A stretch of DNA of 64,000 nt from Rhodococcus sp. (in: high G+C Gram-positive bacteria) (GCF_023264675.1 NZ_JAHFVG010000004.1:146471-210470); one strand, 5' to 3'. Positions 10,535-21,711 are shown, numbered from the stretch's first letter. Numbers and translations: made by a program. Notes: generated by a model not told the origin, from the sequence alone.

Positions 10535-11976
10535 TTCTTGTCGGTGCCGAACTCGAAAGTACGGCCGTCGGCCGTCACCTCACCGTCGGTGGCGAGTGCC
10601 ACGTCCGGCCCGACGACCGCGACGGCCAGTCGGTCGACCGAGGTGTGTACGTAGGTTGCGGAAGTACCGAGAGTGCCTGTCACAGCGGCGAGGATCAGGC
10701 GAGTGCGGGACAGAAACGGCTTCGACGGGAGATACCGCACGTCGAGAGTTCCCGAACCGACGGAGGGCCGGGACATAGGAACCTGATCGCTGGGGGAATA
10801 CCGACCGTTGCCGACGAACAACATCCAGACCGCCAGCGGGTGCCCGTCGAGCGTGATGTCGAGCGGCTGTGCAGCGGCGAGAACTCTCACCATGGCGACT
10901 GCGGCAGCGGGCCATTTTCCGATGCGCCCCTCCAGCCGTTCGCGCAAACGTACGGAGTCCGGGTAGCCACCGAACGTTGCGGTGTTGACGAAGAAGACGC
11001 GGTCACTGCCGTCGACCGCGACGGACGCGAGATCGACGTGAGCTGCGTGCCCACCCTCGACGGCATGGGCTGTCGAGGCCACGTCGGCCACTCCCGCGTC
11101 GCGTGCGAAATGGTTCAGCGTCCCACCGGGAAACACCGCGAGGGGGAGGCTGTGCCGGACAGCGGATTCCGCGACACTGACGATGGTGCCGTCCCCGCCG
11201 CAGACGCCGAGCGCAGATGGATTCGAGGCGGCGATCCTCGTTTCGAGTTGCTCGTTGAAGTCCATGTCGGGCTTCGGTTCGAAGAACTCGGCATCCGGCA
11301 ACGCCGCGGCGATGTCATCGGTGATGGTGTCGTCGGAACCTGATCCGGGATTGATCAGGACCAGAAGCCCTTTTCCACGCGGGAGCGACGGAGCATCTGC
11401 ACTGTGCCCGAGATCGGCTGGGTCTTCGGTGCGTACGGCCCACCACCGTCTGGTGGACAGGGCGATCGCGGTTCCGAGGAGGGCGCCCGCCGCGACATCG
11501 GACGGCCAGTGCACCCCGGTGTGCACCCGGGAGTAGGCCACCGCGGCCGCCAATGGGGCGACCACGGCTCCGGCGGCGGGCGATTCGAGGGCAACGCCGA
11601 CGGCGAATGCGGCAGCGGACGCGGAATGGCCGGAAGGAAACGACGACGACATCGGCGGCGCAAGCAGTCGGCGCACGAGAGGTGTCTGCTCGCTGCCCGG
11701 CCGCGAGCGCGGGAAGAGCGGTTTGAGTACTCCGTTCGCCACGGCGCTGGCAGCGGCTACGGCCAACAGTCCGCGCACCGCGCCGCGTCGGTTGGGCCCG
11801 GGCCTGACCGACAGGGCTGCGGCCGACACCGCCCACAATCGACTGTGGTTCGCCGAGGTGCTCAGCGCACGAAGGAACGGATCGGCTGCCGAAGCGCGAC
11901 TTGCGGCCGTTCGCTCGAAGAGTCGTAGATCCCACGAGTGGATCCGATCGAACAGCGGCGCGGGCGTCTCGGTCAC
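10507..11976 (-). CDS. PAP2 phosphatase-diacylglycerol kinase-like fusion
   Basis: A 489-aa two-domain protein. The N-terminal half is a PAP2 acid phosphatase with all three signatures: KPLFPRSRP (residues 85-93), PSGHS (114-118) and SRVHTGVHWPSD (149-160), on membrane helices. The C-terminal half is a DAGK/sphingosine-kinase-like catalytic domain with CGGDGT (259-264), FPGGTLNHFARD and FFVNTATFGGYP. Such fusions could interconvert lipid phosphates and alcohols at the membrane, but the substrate is unknown. GTG start at 11976 is supported by a TAGGCT exactly 6 nt upstream (leaderless). It splits the Pup locus between prcA and pafA. Confidence 0.88.
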   Translation of the reverse strand: MTETPAPLFDRIHSWDLRLFERTAASRASAADPFLRALSTSANHSRLWAVSAAALSVRPGPNRRGAVRGLLAVAAASAVANGVLKPLFPRSRPGSEQTPLVRRLLAPPMSSSFPSGHSASAAAFAVGVALESPAAGAVVAPLAAAVAYSRVHTGVHWPSDVAAGALLGTAIALSTRRWWAVRTEDPADLGHSADAPSLPRGKGLLVLINPGSGSDDTITDDIAAALPDAEFFEPKPDMDFNEQLETRIAASNPSALGVCGGDGTIVSVAESAVRHSLPLAVFPGGTLNHFARDAGVADVASTAHAVEGGHAAHVDLASVAVDGSDRVFFVNTATFGGYPDSVRLRERLEGRIGKWPAAAVAMVRVLAAAQPLDITLDGHPLAVWMLFVGNGRYSPSDQVPMSRPSVGSGTLDVRYLPSKPFLSRTRLILAAVTGTLGTSATYVHTSVDRLAVAVVGPDVALATDGEVTADGRTFEFGTDKNGLVLYRKR

Positions 11977-11982
11977 AGCCTC

Positions 11983-11988
11983 AGCCTA
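11983..11988 (-). promoter_or_regulatory. Leaderless -10 element for the PAP2-kinase gene
   Basis: Reads TAGGCT on the minus strand, 6 nt before the GTG start at 11976. Confidence 0.5.
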
Positions 11989-12110
11989 TGCATCGGCGCG
12001 CCGGATCACGCACGAGCCTTCGCCCGATGCAGCTGCCGTTCACCGCGTGCCTTCGGTTCGACATAGGGCTCGACTGCGCGTTCGAACTCATCATCGGTCG
12101 GTTTGCGTTG

Positions 12111-12116
12111 TAGTGT
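12111..12116 (+). promoter_or_regulatory. Leaderless -10 element for pafA
   Basis: TAGTGT ends 6 nt before the pafA GTG at 12123; no Shine-Dalgarno sequence is seen. Confidence 0.5.
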
Positions 12117-12122
12117 CGAAGT

Positions 12123-13481
12123 GTGCAGCGACGAATTATGGGCATCGAGACCGAGTTCGGTGTCACGTGTACCTTCCACGGGCACAGGCGGCTGAGTCCG
12201 GACGAGGTAGCGCGATACCTGTTCCGCCGAGTTGTGTCCTGGGGACGTAGCTCCAACGTATTTCTGAGGAACGGAGCCCGGCTGTATCTCGACGTCGGTT
12301 CGCATCCGGAATATGCGACGGCAGAGTGCGACAGTTTGCTGCAGCTCGTCACGCACGATCGTGCGGGCGAGCGTGTACTGGAAGACTTGCTCATCGATGC
12401 CGAGCAGCGGCTTGCCGAAGAGGGCATCGGCGGAGATATCTACCTGTTCAAGAACAACACGGACTCGGCCGGAAACTCCTACGGCTGCCACGAGAACTAC
12501 CTGGTTCAACGCGCCGGGGAATTCTCCCGGATATCAGACGTCCTGCTGCCGTTCCTGGTCACTCGACAACTGATCTGCGGCGCCGGCAAAATCTTGCAGA
12601 CTCCGAAGGCAGCAACGTTCTGCCTGTCCCAGCGCGCCGAGCACATCTGGGAAGGCGTGTCCTCGGCCACCACCAGGTCGCGGCCGATCATCAATACCCG
12701 CGACGAGCCCCACGCCGACGCAGAGAAGTACCGTCGCCTGCACGTCATCGTCGGCGATTCGAATATGGCCGAGCCGAGCACCATGCTCAAGGTCGGCACC
12801 GCCGCACTCGTCCTGGAGATGATCGAGGCAGGCGTCTCGTTCCGAGATTTTGCTCTGGACAACCCGATTCGCGCGATCCGAGAGGTCAGCCACGACCTGA
12901 CCGGCCGCAGGCCCGTCCGCTTGGCCGGGGGCCGTCAAGCAAGCGCTCTGGAGATCCAGCGTGAGTACTACGCGCGGGCTGTGGAGCATCTCAAGACCAG
13001 AGAGCCGAACACCCAGGTCGAGCAGGTGGTCGACCTGTGGGGCCGCACGCTCGACGCCGTCGAAGCTCAGGATTTCGCCAAGGTGGACACCGAGATCGAT
13101 TGGGTCATCAAGCGAAAGCTGTTCCAGCGCTACCAGGATCGGTATTCGATGGAATTGTCGGATCCGAAGATCGCACAGTTGGATCTGGCGTACCACGACA
13201 TCAAGCGCGGCCGCGGAGTGTTCGACCTACTTCAGCGCAAAGGGCTGGCCAAACGCATCACCGAGGACGAGCAGATCGACGAGGCCGTCGATCTGCCGCC
13301 CCAAACGACACGCGCGAAGCTGCGAGGTGAATTCATCACCGCAGCCCAGGAAGCGGGCCGCGACTTCACGGTCGACTGGGTGCATCTGAAGCTCAACGAC
13401 CAAGCTCAGCGCACGGTGTTGTGCAAGGACCCGTTCCGTTCCGTCGACGAACGTGTAGAGCGTCTCATCGCTTCGATGTAG
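12123..13481 (+). CDS. pafA: Pup ligase PafA
   Basis: Activates the C-terminal glutamate of deamidated Pup with ATP and joins it to target lysines. The 452-aa product has the same fold as Dop: it starts [18 protein letters not shown] with the metal-binding glutamates, has [19 protein letters not shown] (residues ~50-68) with the conserved catalytic aspartate, [20 protein letters not shown], and a C-terminal Pup-groove domain. It lacks the Dop-loop found after the first motif. The GTG at 12123 matches the family N-terminus exactly. pafB follows 54 nt downstream with its own predicted promoter. Confidence 0.97.
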   Translation: MQRRIMGIETEFGVTCTFHGHRRLSPDEVARYLFRRVVSWGRSSNVFLRNGARLYLDVGSHPEYATAECDSLLQLVTHDRAGERVLEDLLIDAEQRLAEEGIGGDIYLFKNNTDSAGNSYGCHENYLVQRAGEFSRISDVLLPFLVTRQLICGAGKILQTPKAATFCLSQRAEHIWEGVSSATTRSRPIINTRDEPHADAEKYRRLHVIVGDSNMAEPSTMLKVGTAALVLEMIEAGVSFRDFALDNPIRAIREVSHDLTGRRPVRLAGGRQASALEIQREYYARAVEHLKTREPNTQVEQVVDLWGRTLDAVEAQDFAKVDTEIDWVIKRKLFQRYQDRYSMELSDPKIAQLDLAYHDIKRGRGVFDLLQRKGLAKRITEDEQIDEAVDLPPQTTRAKLRGEFITAAQEAGRDFTVDWVHLKLNDQAQRTVLCKDPFRSVDERVERLIASM

Positions 13482-13523
13482 TGGCCCCGATGTGTCTGAT
13501 GTAGCAGACGCAGCGATGACCGA

Positions 13524-13529
13524 TAGGCT
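13524..13529 (+). promoter_or_regulatory. Leaderless -10 element for pafB
   Basis: TAGGCT ends 6 nt before the pafB GTG at 13536. Confidence 0.5.
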
Positions 13530-13535
13530 TCCACG

Positions 13536-14525
13536 GTGGCGATCACCAAAGTCGAACGGTTGATGAACCTTGTCATCTGTTTGTTGTCGACGCGTCAGTT
13601 CGTGACGGCGGAGCGAATCAGAGACAGTGTCGCGGGCTATGGAGATTCCGGAAGCGACGAAGCGTTCAGTCGGATGTTCGAGCGCGACAAGAACGAGCTG
13701 CGGGATCTCGGTGTGCCCTTGGAGACCGGTCTGGTGATCGGAACCGGGGGAGCCGAGGGGTATCGCATCAATCGCGATGCGTACGAGCTTCCCGAGATCG
13801 ATCTGAGTCGGGAAGAATCCGCGGCGGTAGCCGTGGCAGTCCAGCTGTGGGAATCTCCTGAGCTCACCTCGGCTGCGCAAAGCGCCGTGCTGAAGCTTCG
13901 TGCTGCGGGCATCCAGGTGGATCAGGACGAGTCCGCCGCCGCAGTCACTGCCGTACCAGCCCGCACTCGGGGCTCGGAACCTGCACTCGGCGCTTTGCTC
14001 GCAGCCATCGACGCAGGCAGATCCGTGAAATTCGAGCACCGGAGTACCGCGACGGATCCATTCACCACCCGCACCGTCGAGCCATGGGGAGTCGTCACTT
14101 TTCGGGGTCGGTGGTACCTGGTCGGCCACGACGTGGACCGCGACGATATTCGTACGTTCCGGCTGAGCCGAATCGGCGACGACGTCACCACGTTCGGCCG
14201 AGCCGGAAGCGTGCGCAAGCCCGACGACATCGACCTCCAATCGATCGTCGAGCGAGTTGCCGGTACGGCCGAGGTCAACGGCACCGCAACGGTGTGGGTT
14301 GTCGACGACGGTGCCGTCGAGATTCGTCGGATGGGCACGATCGTCGAACATCGCGATGTGGGCGTCAGGCACGGCGCCGTGGTGGAGATTCCCGTTCGAT
14401 CGTGGGAGTGGGTCACCAGGCTGATCGCCGGGCACGGAGCCGATGCGCTCGTCCTCGATCCGCCCGAGCTCCGTGCCGATGTCATCGCGACGTTGCGTGC
14501 AGCAGTCGTGGAGGGAGTCCGATGA
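13536..14525 (+). CDS. pafB: WYL-domain transcriptional regulator PafB
   Basis: Forms with PafC a transcription factor that, in mycobacteria, switches on LexA-independent DNA damage genes; it is not itself part of pupylation. The 329-aa product has an N-terminal winged helix (KVERLMNLVICLLSTRQFVTAERI), a central WYL domain with RWYLVGHDVDRDDIRTFRLSRI (residues ~190-211; R-W-Y-L at its start), and a C-terminal WCX region. Its stop overlaps the pafC start (ATGA), matching their heterodimer role. GTG start. Confidence 0.94.
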   Translation: MAITKVERLMNLVICLLSTRQFVTAERIRDSVAGYGDSGSDEAFSRMFERDKNELRDLGVPLETGLVIGTGGAEGYRINRDAYELPEIDLSREESAAVAVAVQLWESPELTSAAQSAVLKLRAAGIQVDQDESAAAVTAVPARTRGSEPALGALLAAIDAGRSVKFEHRSTATDPFTTRTVEPWGVVTFRGRWYLVGHDVDRDDIRTFRLSRIGDDVTTFGRAGSVRKPDDIDLQSIVERVAGTAEVNGTATVWVVDDGAVEIRRMGTIVEHRDVGVRHGAVVEIPVRSWEWVTRLIAGHGADALVLDPPELRADVIATLRAAVVEGVR

Positions 14526-15490
14526 GCGCCCGACTGTCGGTTCGATTGGCCAGATTGCTCAACATGGTGCCCTTCTTTCTCGCCAACCCAGGAATGAGCG
14601 CCGCGGAAGCTGCCGCGGAGCTCGGTGTCTCCACCGAAACACTGATGACCGACCTCAATCAGCTCTGGATGTGTGGTCTTCCCGGCTACGGCCCCGGTGA
14701 TCTCATCGATCTGTCGTTCTCCGAGGAGAGCATCGAGGTCACCTTTTCGGCCGGAATCGATCGTCCGCTGCGCCTGACGTCGACCGAGGCAACAGCGCTG
14801 CTCGTCGCTCTCAGATCCTTGACGTCGATGCCCGGCATGGTGGATCCGTCGGCGGCGCAGCGCGCAATCGCCAAGATCGAGGCCGCGGCCGGTTCGGCAG
14901 CGGCCAATGTGCCGGGAGCGTCGGGCACCGATGTGGCGGTGGGCGGTTCCGAGAATCCAGCAGCCGCTGCGGTGCGTTCTGCGTTGCGGAACCAACACGC
15001 TCTCGATCTCACCTATTACTCCGCATCTCGTGACGCGGTGTCCGAGCGGATCGTTGACCCGATACGAACGGTCATGATCGACGATCACAGTTACCTGCAA
15101 GCCTGGTGCAGGCGATCCGAAGGGGTGCGTCTCTTCCGCTTCGACAGAATCGACCTGGCGGTCGAGTTGTCGGAGCCGTCGTCGCCCCCGCCCGACGCGC
15201 CGCAGGACGACAGCTTCGAGATCTTCAACGACGATCCCTCGCTGCCGCAGGCTCGTCTACGGATCGCCCGAGGCTACGCCTGGGTGATGGACTACTACCC
15301 GATGACGCAGGTAGGCGCGCAGGACGACGGCTCGATCACCGTCACCATGCGATTCGCGACGCCTGCGTGGATGACGAGGTTGACCTTGGGCTTCGGTGAG
15401 GGAGTCCAGGTTCTCGGCCCTCCCGAACTTCGTCGAAGTGTCAGCGAGCGTGCCAGGGAAGCACTGGTTGCGTACGACGAGCTGCGATGA
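14522..15490 (+). CDS. pafC: WYL-domain transcriptional regulator PafC
   Basis: Partner of PafB. The 322-aa product has an N-terminal HTH (LSVRLARLLNMVPFFLANPG, then AAEAAAELGVSTETLMTDLNQL), a WYL domain with DHSYLQAWCRRSEGVRLFRFDRID, and a C-terminal WCX extension. The ATG at 14522 overlaps the pafB stop by 4 nt; the longer open frame from 14084 runs inside pafB and is not used. The Ala/Gly-rich stretch around residues 120-145 is probably a flexible linker. Confidence 0.94.
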   Translation: MSARLSVRLARLLNMVPFFLANPGMSAAEAAAELGVSTETLMTDLNQLWMCGLPGYGPGDLIDLSFSEESIEVTFSAGIDRPLRLTSTEATALLVALRSLTSMPGMVDPSAAQRAIAKIEAAAGSAAANVPGASGTDVAVGGSENPAAAAVRSALRNQHALDLTYYSASRDAVSERIVDPIRTVMIDDHSYLQAWCRRSEGVRLFRFDRIDLAVELSEPSSPPPDAPQDDSFEIFNDDPSLPQARLRIARGYAWVMDYYPMTQVGAQDDGSITVTMRFATPAWMTRLTLGFGEGVQVLGPPELRRSVSERAREALVAYDELR

Positions 15491-15600
15491 CGGCGTGCCT
15501 GGTTCTGTTCTCGTGAACGCACGGGAAACGTACGGCAACCAGGCAGCCTTCGTGTCTGGATCTCGGGTAGGCTCGATTCATCTGATCTTGGGAGGTACAC

Positions 15601-15882
15601 ATGGGAGCCATGAGCCCGTGGCATTGGGCCATCGTTATTTTGGTCGTCGTCATTCTGTTCGGTTCGAAGAAGCTGCCCGACGCAGCTCGCGGACTGGGTC
15701 GTTCGCTTCGTATCTTCAAGAGCGAAGTGAAGGAAATGCAGAACGACGGCAAAACGGATGTGCAGGCCGATCAGGCTTCCGCACCGCAGCGGCTCGACTC
15801 CGCTTCGCAGGCAGACGTGCGTCCGAGCGACGTACAGTCCACCAACGGTGTGAACATCCAGCCGGACTCGAAGTCCGCCTGA
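15601..15882 (+). CDS. tatA: Sec-independent translocase subunit TatA
   Basis: Forms the translocation channel of the Tat system, which exports folded proteins. The 93-aa product has a short N-terminal membrane helix ([15 protein letters not shown], residues ~7-21), the hinge FGSKKLPD, and an amphipathic helix [19 protein letters not shown], then a polar tail rich in Gln/Ser/Asp. GGGAGG lies 7 nt before the ATG. tatC follows after a perfect palindrome. pafC ends 110 nt upstream. Confidence 0.95.
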   Translation: MGAMSPWHWAIVILVVVILFGSKKLPDAARGLGRSLRIFKSEVKEMQNDGKTDVQADQASAPQRLDSASQADVRPSDVQSTNGVNIQPDSKSA

Positions 15883-15899
15883 CGTTGCGTGTGTTGCAG

Positions 15900-15925
15900 A
15901 CCGGGGTGCTGATCAGCACCCCGGT
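15900..15925. repeat. Perfect 26-bp palindrome between tatA and tatC
   Basis: ACCGGGGTGCTGA (15900-15912) is immediately followed by its exact reverse complement TCAGCACCCCGGT (15913-15925). In RNA it forms a very stable hairpin ending 23 nt before the tatC start. It may set the TatA:TatC ratio by attenuation or by protecting upstream mRNA; no T-run follows. Confidence 0.8.
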
Positions 15926-15948
15926 TCAGTGCTGAGCAAAGACAGAGA

Positions 15949-16911
15949 ATGCGAATCCCATTCGATCCGAGGCGTAGCAAACGCCGCCTGAATCCCGACG
16001 GCACGATGTCGTTGGTCGATCACCTCTACGAACTCCGCACGCGCTTGATGTGGGCCATCGTTGCTATCGCCGTCACGACGGCATTCGGCTTCTTCTGGTA
16101 CTCGCACACGCTGTTCGGTATCGAAAGCCTCGGCGACATTTTGCGGGGGCCGTACTGTTCCCTCGATCCCAGTCTGCGAGCGTCCCTGAGCGCGGACGAT
16201 TCGTGCCGGCTGCTTGCTACCGGCCCCTTCGACCAGTTCTTGCTGAGGTTCAAGGTGGCGTTCACCGCCGGTGTCGTGCTGGCGTGCCCGGTGTGGCTGT
16301 ACCAAATCTGGTCGTTCGTCACGCCGGGTCTGTACAAGCAGGAACGACGCTATGCGATCTCGTTCGTCTCGTCGGCTGCTGTGCTGTTCGTGGCAGGCGC
16401 GATTCTCGCGTACTACATCGTCTCCAAGGGACTGCACTTCCTGCTCTCGGTCGGCGACAACGTGCAGATCACTGCGCTCAGTGGTGATCAGTACTTCGGA
16501 TTCGTGATCAACCTTCTGATCATCTTCGGCGTGAGTTTCGAGATCCCGCTGCTCGTGGTTGCACTCAACTTCGTCGGTGTTCTCACCTACGAGCGTCTCA
16601 AGGCGTGGCGTCGTGGACTGATTTTCGGGCTGTTCGTATTCGCCGCGATCGCGACTCCCGGCCAGGACCCGTTCTCGATGCTGGCGCTGGCATTGGCGCT
16701 CACGTTGCTGTTCGAAGTCGCCGTCCAGATCGCGCGGCTCCACGACAAGCGTAAATTGCGCAAGAGAACCGACGAATGGGGTGAAGTATCCGATGACGAA
16801 GCAACGTCCATCGATTCAGCAAGTTCCATCTCGTCCCCGATTTCCGTCACCGATCCCTCCGGACAGAATGCGCCCTCGGGACAGAAGGCTGATTTCACCG
16901 ACACGATCTGA
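15949..16911 (+). CDS. tatC: Sec-independent translocase subunit TatC
   Basis: Receptor of the Tat pathway that binds twin-arginine signal peptides. The 320-aa protein has six predicted membrane segments, the conserved start [21 protein letters not shown] (E and R needed for signal recognition), [23 protein letters not shown], and the late [14 protein letters not shown]. The C-terminal ~60 residues are cytoplasmic and Ser/Asp-rich, longer than in E. coli. Start at 15949 ([13 protein letters not shown]) gives the usual basic N-terminus. helY begins 9 nt downstream. Confidence 0.96.
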   Translation: MRIPFDPRRSKRRLNPDGTMSLVDHLYELRTRLMWAIVAIAVTTAFGFFWYSHTLFGIESLGDILRGPYCSLDPSLRASLSADDSCRLLATGPFDQFLLRFKVAFTAGVVLACPVWLYQIWSFVTPGLYKQERRYAISFVSSAAVLFVAGAILAYYIVSKGLHFLLSVGDNVQITALSGDQYFGFVINLLIIFGVSFEIPLLVVALNFVGVLTYERLKAWRRGLIFGLFVFAAIATPGQDPFSMLALALALTLLFEVAVQIARLHDKRKLRKRTDEWGEVSDDEATSIDSASSISSPISVTDPSGQNAPSGQKADFTDTI

Positions 16912-16920
16912 TGTGGTCGC

Positions 16921-19659
16921 ATGACTGTCTCGACGTCGGAACTTCAGCGATTCACCGACCATCTCAGTTTTCCGCTCGACCGATTTCAGGTCGATGCGTG
17001 CCGTGCATTGGAAGCAGGCCACGGGGTTCTGGTGTGCGCGCCCACCGGCGCGGGCAAGACGATCATCGGTGAATTCGCCGTTCACCTGGCGCTGGCCGCT
17101 GGTCGCAAGTGTTTTTACACCACACCGATCAAGGCTCTGAGCAACCAGAAGTTCGCCGAACTCACTGCACGCTACGGACGCGACACCGTCGGATTGCTGA
17201 CCGGTGACTCCAGCATCAACCCGGATGCGCCGATCGTCATCATGACGACCGAGGTTCTCCGCAACATGCTGTATGCCTCGTCCGACGCTCTCCGCGGCCT
17301 TTCCCATGTGGTCATGGACGAAGTGCACTATCTCGCCGACCGATTCCGCGGAGCGGTGTGGGAAGAGGTCATCCTTCATCTGTCGCAGGACGTCCGTCTG
17401 GTGAGTCTGTCCGCGACAGTGAGCAACGCGGAGGAGTTCGGCGCCTGGATGGAGACCGTACGCGGCGACACCACCGTCGTGGTCGACGAAAACCGGCCGG
17501 TGCCGCTCTCCCAGCACATCATGGTCGGACGACGTCTTTTCGATCTGTTCGACTCTCACGCTCGGTCGGGAGACGGTGTCGCCAAGATCGTCGTGGACAA
17601 GGAACTCGTCCGCCACGTCAAGCAACGGCAATCCCTCGACTTCGTCGATCGTTGGCAACCTCCGCACGGGCGTGGTCGTGGCCGCGGAGGCAATGGCGCA
17701 GGTGGTAGCCGAAACAGCGTCAACAATCGGCCGCTGCCGAGGCCCGAGGTCATCGCTCGCCTCGATCAAGAAGGTCTGCTTCCCGCGATCACGTTCATCT
17801 TCAGCCGAGCGGGTTGTGACGCGGCAGTCACGCAGTGTCTACGGTCGCGCCTGGTGTTGACCACTCCTGAACAAGCCGAGGAAATCCGATACATCGTCGA
17901 GAAGCACACCTCGGAGTTGCCGCGCGAGGATCTGGAGGTTCTCGGATTCTGGGAGTGGCGAGGGGCGTTGGAACGCGGTCTGGCCGCGCACCATGCCGGA
18001 ATGCTGCCGGTCTTTCGCCATACGGTCGAGGAACTGTTCGTCAAGGGTTTGGTTCGCGCAGTGTTCGCCACCGAGACGTTGGCGCTCGGTATCAACATGC
18101 CGGCTCGTACCGTCGTACTCGAGAAATTGGTCAAGTTCAACGGTGAAACCCACGCGGAACTGACACCGGGTGAGTACACCCAGCTCACCGGAAGGGCCGG
18201 TCGTCGCGGAATCGACGTCGAGGGACATGCGGTCGTGCTGTGGCAGCCGGGTACCGAGCCCACGGAGGTCGCCGGTCTCGCATCCACCAGAACCTTCCCG
18301 CTGCGAAGTTCGTTCAGACCCGGCTACAACATGTCGATCAACCTCGTCGAGCAGTTCGGCGCCGTCGACTCCCGTGCACTGCTCGAGCGATCGTTCGCGC
18401 AATTCCAGGCCGACAGGTCGGTGGTCGGATTGGTGCGCGGCATCGAACGAAACGCGACGACGCTCGCGCAGTTGAGCGAGCGTCTCGGCGGACCGCACGG
18501 TGAGTACTTCGAATACGCGAAGCTGCGTGAGAGGCAGAAGGAGCGTGAACGAACCCTGGAGCGCCAGGGCAGACAGGATCGTCGTGAGAACGCCGTCGAG
18601 TCGTTGATCGCGCTCAGGAGAGGCGATGTAGTGGCGATACCGTCCGGAAAGCACAGCGGTCTCGCCGTCGTTCTCGAACCGGATGCAGGCGGTCAGGATC
18701 CTCGTCCTCTCGTGCTGACCGAGGATGCCTGGGCCGGACGCCTGTCTGCTGCCGACTTCCCTTCGGCAGCAGTCGTTCTCGGGCATATGCGGCTGCCGCG
18801 TTTCGTCGATCATCGCACTGCGCGTACACGTCGCGACCTGTCGATGTCACTTCGATCGACAGGGATCTCGGCTCGATCCGATCGCACGCGGGCCAAATCG
18901 ACAGCCGCCGACGACCGGGAACTGGCCACCTTGCGTCGCAGTATCCGATCCCATCCGGTGCACTCGCGACCCGACCGTGACGAACTGGGGCGGGTGGGGG
19001 AGCGGTACAACAAGCTTGCCCGGGAGACCGAAACCATGCGGCAGAAGGTGTCCGCGACGACAAATTCGTTGGCGCGCAACTTCGATCGCATCCTTTCGCT
19101 TCTCGCCGAACGTGACTACATCACGGGCTCGCGGACGCCCGAGGTCACCGAGAACGGAATACGGCTCGGTCGGATCTACTCGGAATCGGACCTCCTCGTA
19201 GCCGAATGCCTACGGCAAGGTCTGTGGAAGGGACTCGCACCCGCCGAGCTGGCCGCTGTGGTGTCCGCGGTGGTCTTCGAATCTCGCCAGGAGGGTGACG
19301 TCACCCCGCAGGGTCCGACGAGTGCCATCCGAGGTGCGCTGACCGAGACTGTCCGGGTGTGGACCGAATTGAGGGCCGACGAGATCCGTCACAAGCTGCC
19401 GCCGACGCGCGAACCCGACATGGGCTTCGTCAAGGCCGTGTATCGATGGGCGAGCGACAATTCGCTCGTCGATGCGCTCGTTGCGGCAGGTGACAATGGA
19501 AAGGCGCTCTCCGGTGGAGATTTCGTTCGATGGTGCCGACAGGTGATCGATTTGTTGGATCAGGTCCGTCTCTCATCTCCTGACGCCGAGATCTCCAAGA
19601 ACGCAGCACGAGCGGTGTCGGCCTTGCGGAGGGGCGTCGTAGCAGTCGACGCTGCGTGA
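16921..19659 (+). CDS. helY: Ski2-like DEAD/DEAH-box helicase HelY
   Basis: An ATP-dependent RNA helicase-like protein of the Ski2/Mtr4 group (H37Rv Rv2092c from memory). The 912-aa product has Walker A APTGAGKT (residues 40-47), motif II DEVH (133-136), SAT in LVSLSATVSN, and motif VI QLTGRAGRRGID. The second half carries a KOW-like region and a helical DSHCT-type domain at the end, as in Mtr4. A Gly/Arg-rich insert (HGRGRGRGGNGAGG, ~250-263) sits between the RecA-like domains. Starts 9 nt after tatC, probably in the same transcript. Its role in Actinobacteria is poorly known. Confidence 0.9.
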   Translation: MTVSTSELQRFTDHLSFPLDRFQVDACRALEAGHGVLVCAPTGAGKTIIGEFAVHLALAAGRKCFYTTPIKALSNQKFAELTARYGRDTVGLLTGDSSINPDAPIVIMTTEVLRNMLYASSDALRGLSHVVMDEVHYLADRFRGAVWEEVILHLSQDVRLVSLSATVSNAEEFGAWMETVRGDTTVVVDENRPVPLSQHIMVGRRLFDLFDSHARSGDGVAKIVVDKELVRHVKQRQSLDFVDRWQPPHGRGRGRGGNGAGGSRNSVNNRPLPRPEVIARLDQEGLLPAITFIFSRAGCDAAVTQCLRSRLVLTTPEQAEEIRYIVEKHTSELPREDLEVLGFWEWRGALERGLAAHHAGMLPVFRHTVEELFVKGLVRAVFATETLALGINMPARTVVLEKLVKFNGETHAELTPGEYTQLTGRAGRRGIDVEGHAVVLWQPGTEPTEVAGLASTRTFPLRSSFRPGYNMSINLVEQFGAVDSRALLERSFAQFQADRSVVGLVRGIERNATTLAQLSERLGGPHGEYFEYAKLRERQKERERTLERQGRQDRRENAVESLIALRRGDVVAIPSGKHSGLAVVLEPDAGGQDPRPLVLTEDAWAGRLSAADFPSAAVVLGHMRLPRFVDHRTARTRRDLSMSLRSTGISARSDRTRAKSTAADDRELATLRRSIRSHPVHSRPDRDELGRVGERYNKLARETETMRQKVSATTNSLARNFDRILSLLAERDYITGSRTPEVTENGIRLGRIYSESDLLVAECLRQGLWKGLAPAELAAVVSAVVFESRQEGDVTPQGPTSAIRGALTETVRVWTELRADEIRHKLPPTREPDMGFVKAVYRWASDNSLVDALVAAGDNGKALSGGDFVRWCRQVIDLLDQVRLSSPDAEISKNAARAVSALRRGVVAVDAA

Positions 19660-19696
19660 GTGGCTCCGATAGTGTTCGATCGGCCGCGTACGGTAG

Positions 19697-20695
<999 letters not shown>

Positions 20696-20718
20696 ACCAG
20701 CCGATCACTCGTCGTAGC

Positions 20719-21690
20719 TCAGGCGCCGTACGTTGCCTGTGCTGCGACGAGTCGGTCGACAGCGTTCACGATTCCCAGTTCCGCGGCCAGTCGGGCAAGT
20801 TCCTTCCGGTCGGCGGGCTCGGCCGGAATTGCGTCGGACGTGGACAGCGAGACGTCGGCGTCGGTGACCACTCGCACCACCGGTAGCGCTGCGTCGAGAT
20901 AGTCGCTCGCGGCCACGAGTTTGGCGCGAACTCCCTGTGCCATGTCGGACGTCGGATCCAGTGCAGCCTCCCGGAGCGCGGCCACCGAGCCGTAGCGGAG
21001 CATCAGTGTCGACGCAGTCTTCTCCCCGACACCCTTCACGCCGGGCAGACCGTCGGAGGCGTCACCGCGCAGTAAGGCCAATTCTGCATAGGCTGCGCCT
21101 GCGCGCTCTGGGGGAACCCCGTACTTGTCCGACACTTCGGCTGGACCGAACAACTCTGCCTTCGCGAGTCCGCGCCCGACGTAGAGCACTTTCACCTGGT
21201 TGGGTTCGTCGGCCGCGACCTGCAGCAAGTCGCGATCTCCGCTGACCACCACGACGGGATCGCGGCGCTCGATCGCGGCCAATGTCCCCAGTACGTCGTC
21301 GGCCTCTAGTCCCTCGGCGCCCGCGGTGGCGATGCCGGCAGCGGCCAGCACGTCCATGATCATGTCGACCTGGGGTGTCAGCGTGTCCGGGACTTCTTCG
21401 CTCTCGGGCGTACCCGGCGCGGCCTCGGCAACCCGGTGAGCTTTGTAGGACGGCACGAGGTCGACGCGAAACTGTGGACGCCAGTTCAGATCCAGACATA
21501 CCGCGAGTCGACTCGGCTCGGTGCGCGCCATCAGCGCAGCAACCATGTCGATGAATCCACGTACCGCGTTGACCGGTCGCCCGTCCGGCGACGTAATCGA
21601 TTCGGGCAGAGCATAGTAGGCGCGAAACCAGAGGCTCGCTCCGTCGAGGAGGAGCAGAGGCGACTTTCCCGGGGCTGTCATGGCCATCAT
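20719..21690 (-). CDS. 5'-3' exonuclease (FEN-like, Pol I N-domain family)
   Basis: A stand-alone 5' nuclease of 323 aa, like the N-terminal domain of DNA polymerase I (H37Rv Rv2090). It shows [20 protein letters not shown] with the first metal aspartate, [44 protein letters not shown], and the helix-hairpin-helix [21 protein letters not shown], together giving the acidic residues for two metal ions. Likely acts in primer removal or repair. Starts with M-M-A-M; the first or third methionine may be the true start. Convergent with the DUF4333 gene, divergent from pepE. Confidence 0.9.
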   Translation of the reverse strand: MMAMTAPGKSPLLLLDGASLWFRAYYALPESITSPDGRPVNAVRGFIDMVAALMARTEPSRLAVCLDLNWRPQFRVDLVPSYKAHRVAEAAPGTPESEEVPDTLTPQVDMIMDVLAAAGIATAGAEGLEADDVLGTLAAIERRDPVVVVSGDRDLLQVAADEPNQVKVLYVGRGLAKAELFGPAEVSDKYGVPPERAGAAYAELALLRGDASDGLPGVKGVGEKTASTLMLRYGSVAALREAALDPTSDMAQGVRAKLVAASDYLDAALPVVRVVTDADVSLSTSDAIPAEPADRKELARLAAELGIVNAVDRLVAAQATYGA

Positions 21691-21705
21691 CTTGCCAAAC
21701 GCCGA

Positions 21706-21711
21706 TAGCCT
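21706..21711 (+). promoter_or_regulatory. Leaderless -10 element for the M24 peptidase
   Basis: TAGCCT ends 6 nt before the ATG at 21718. Confidence 0.5.
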
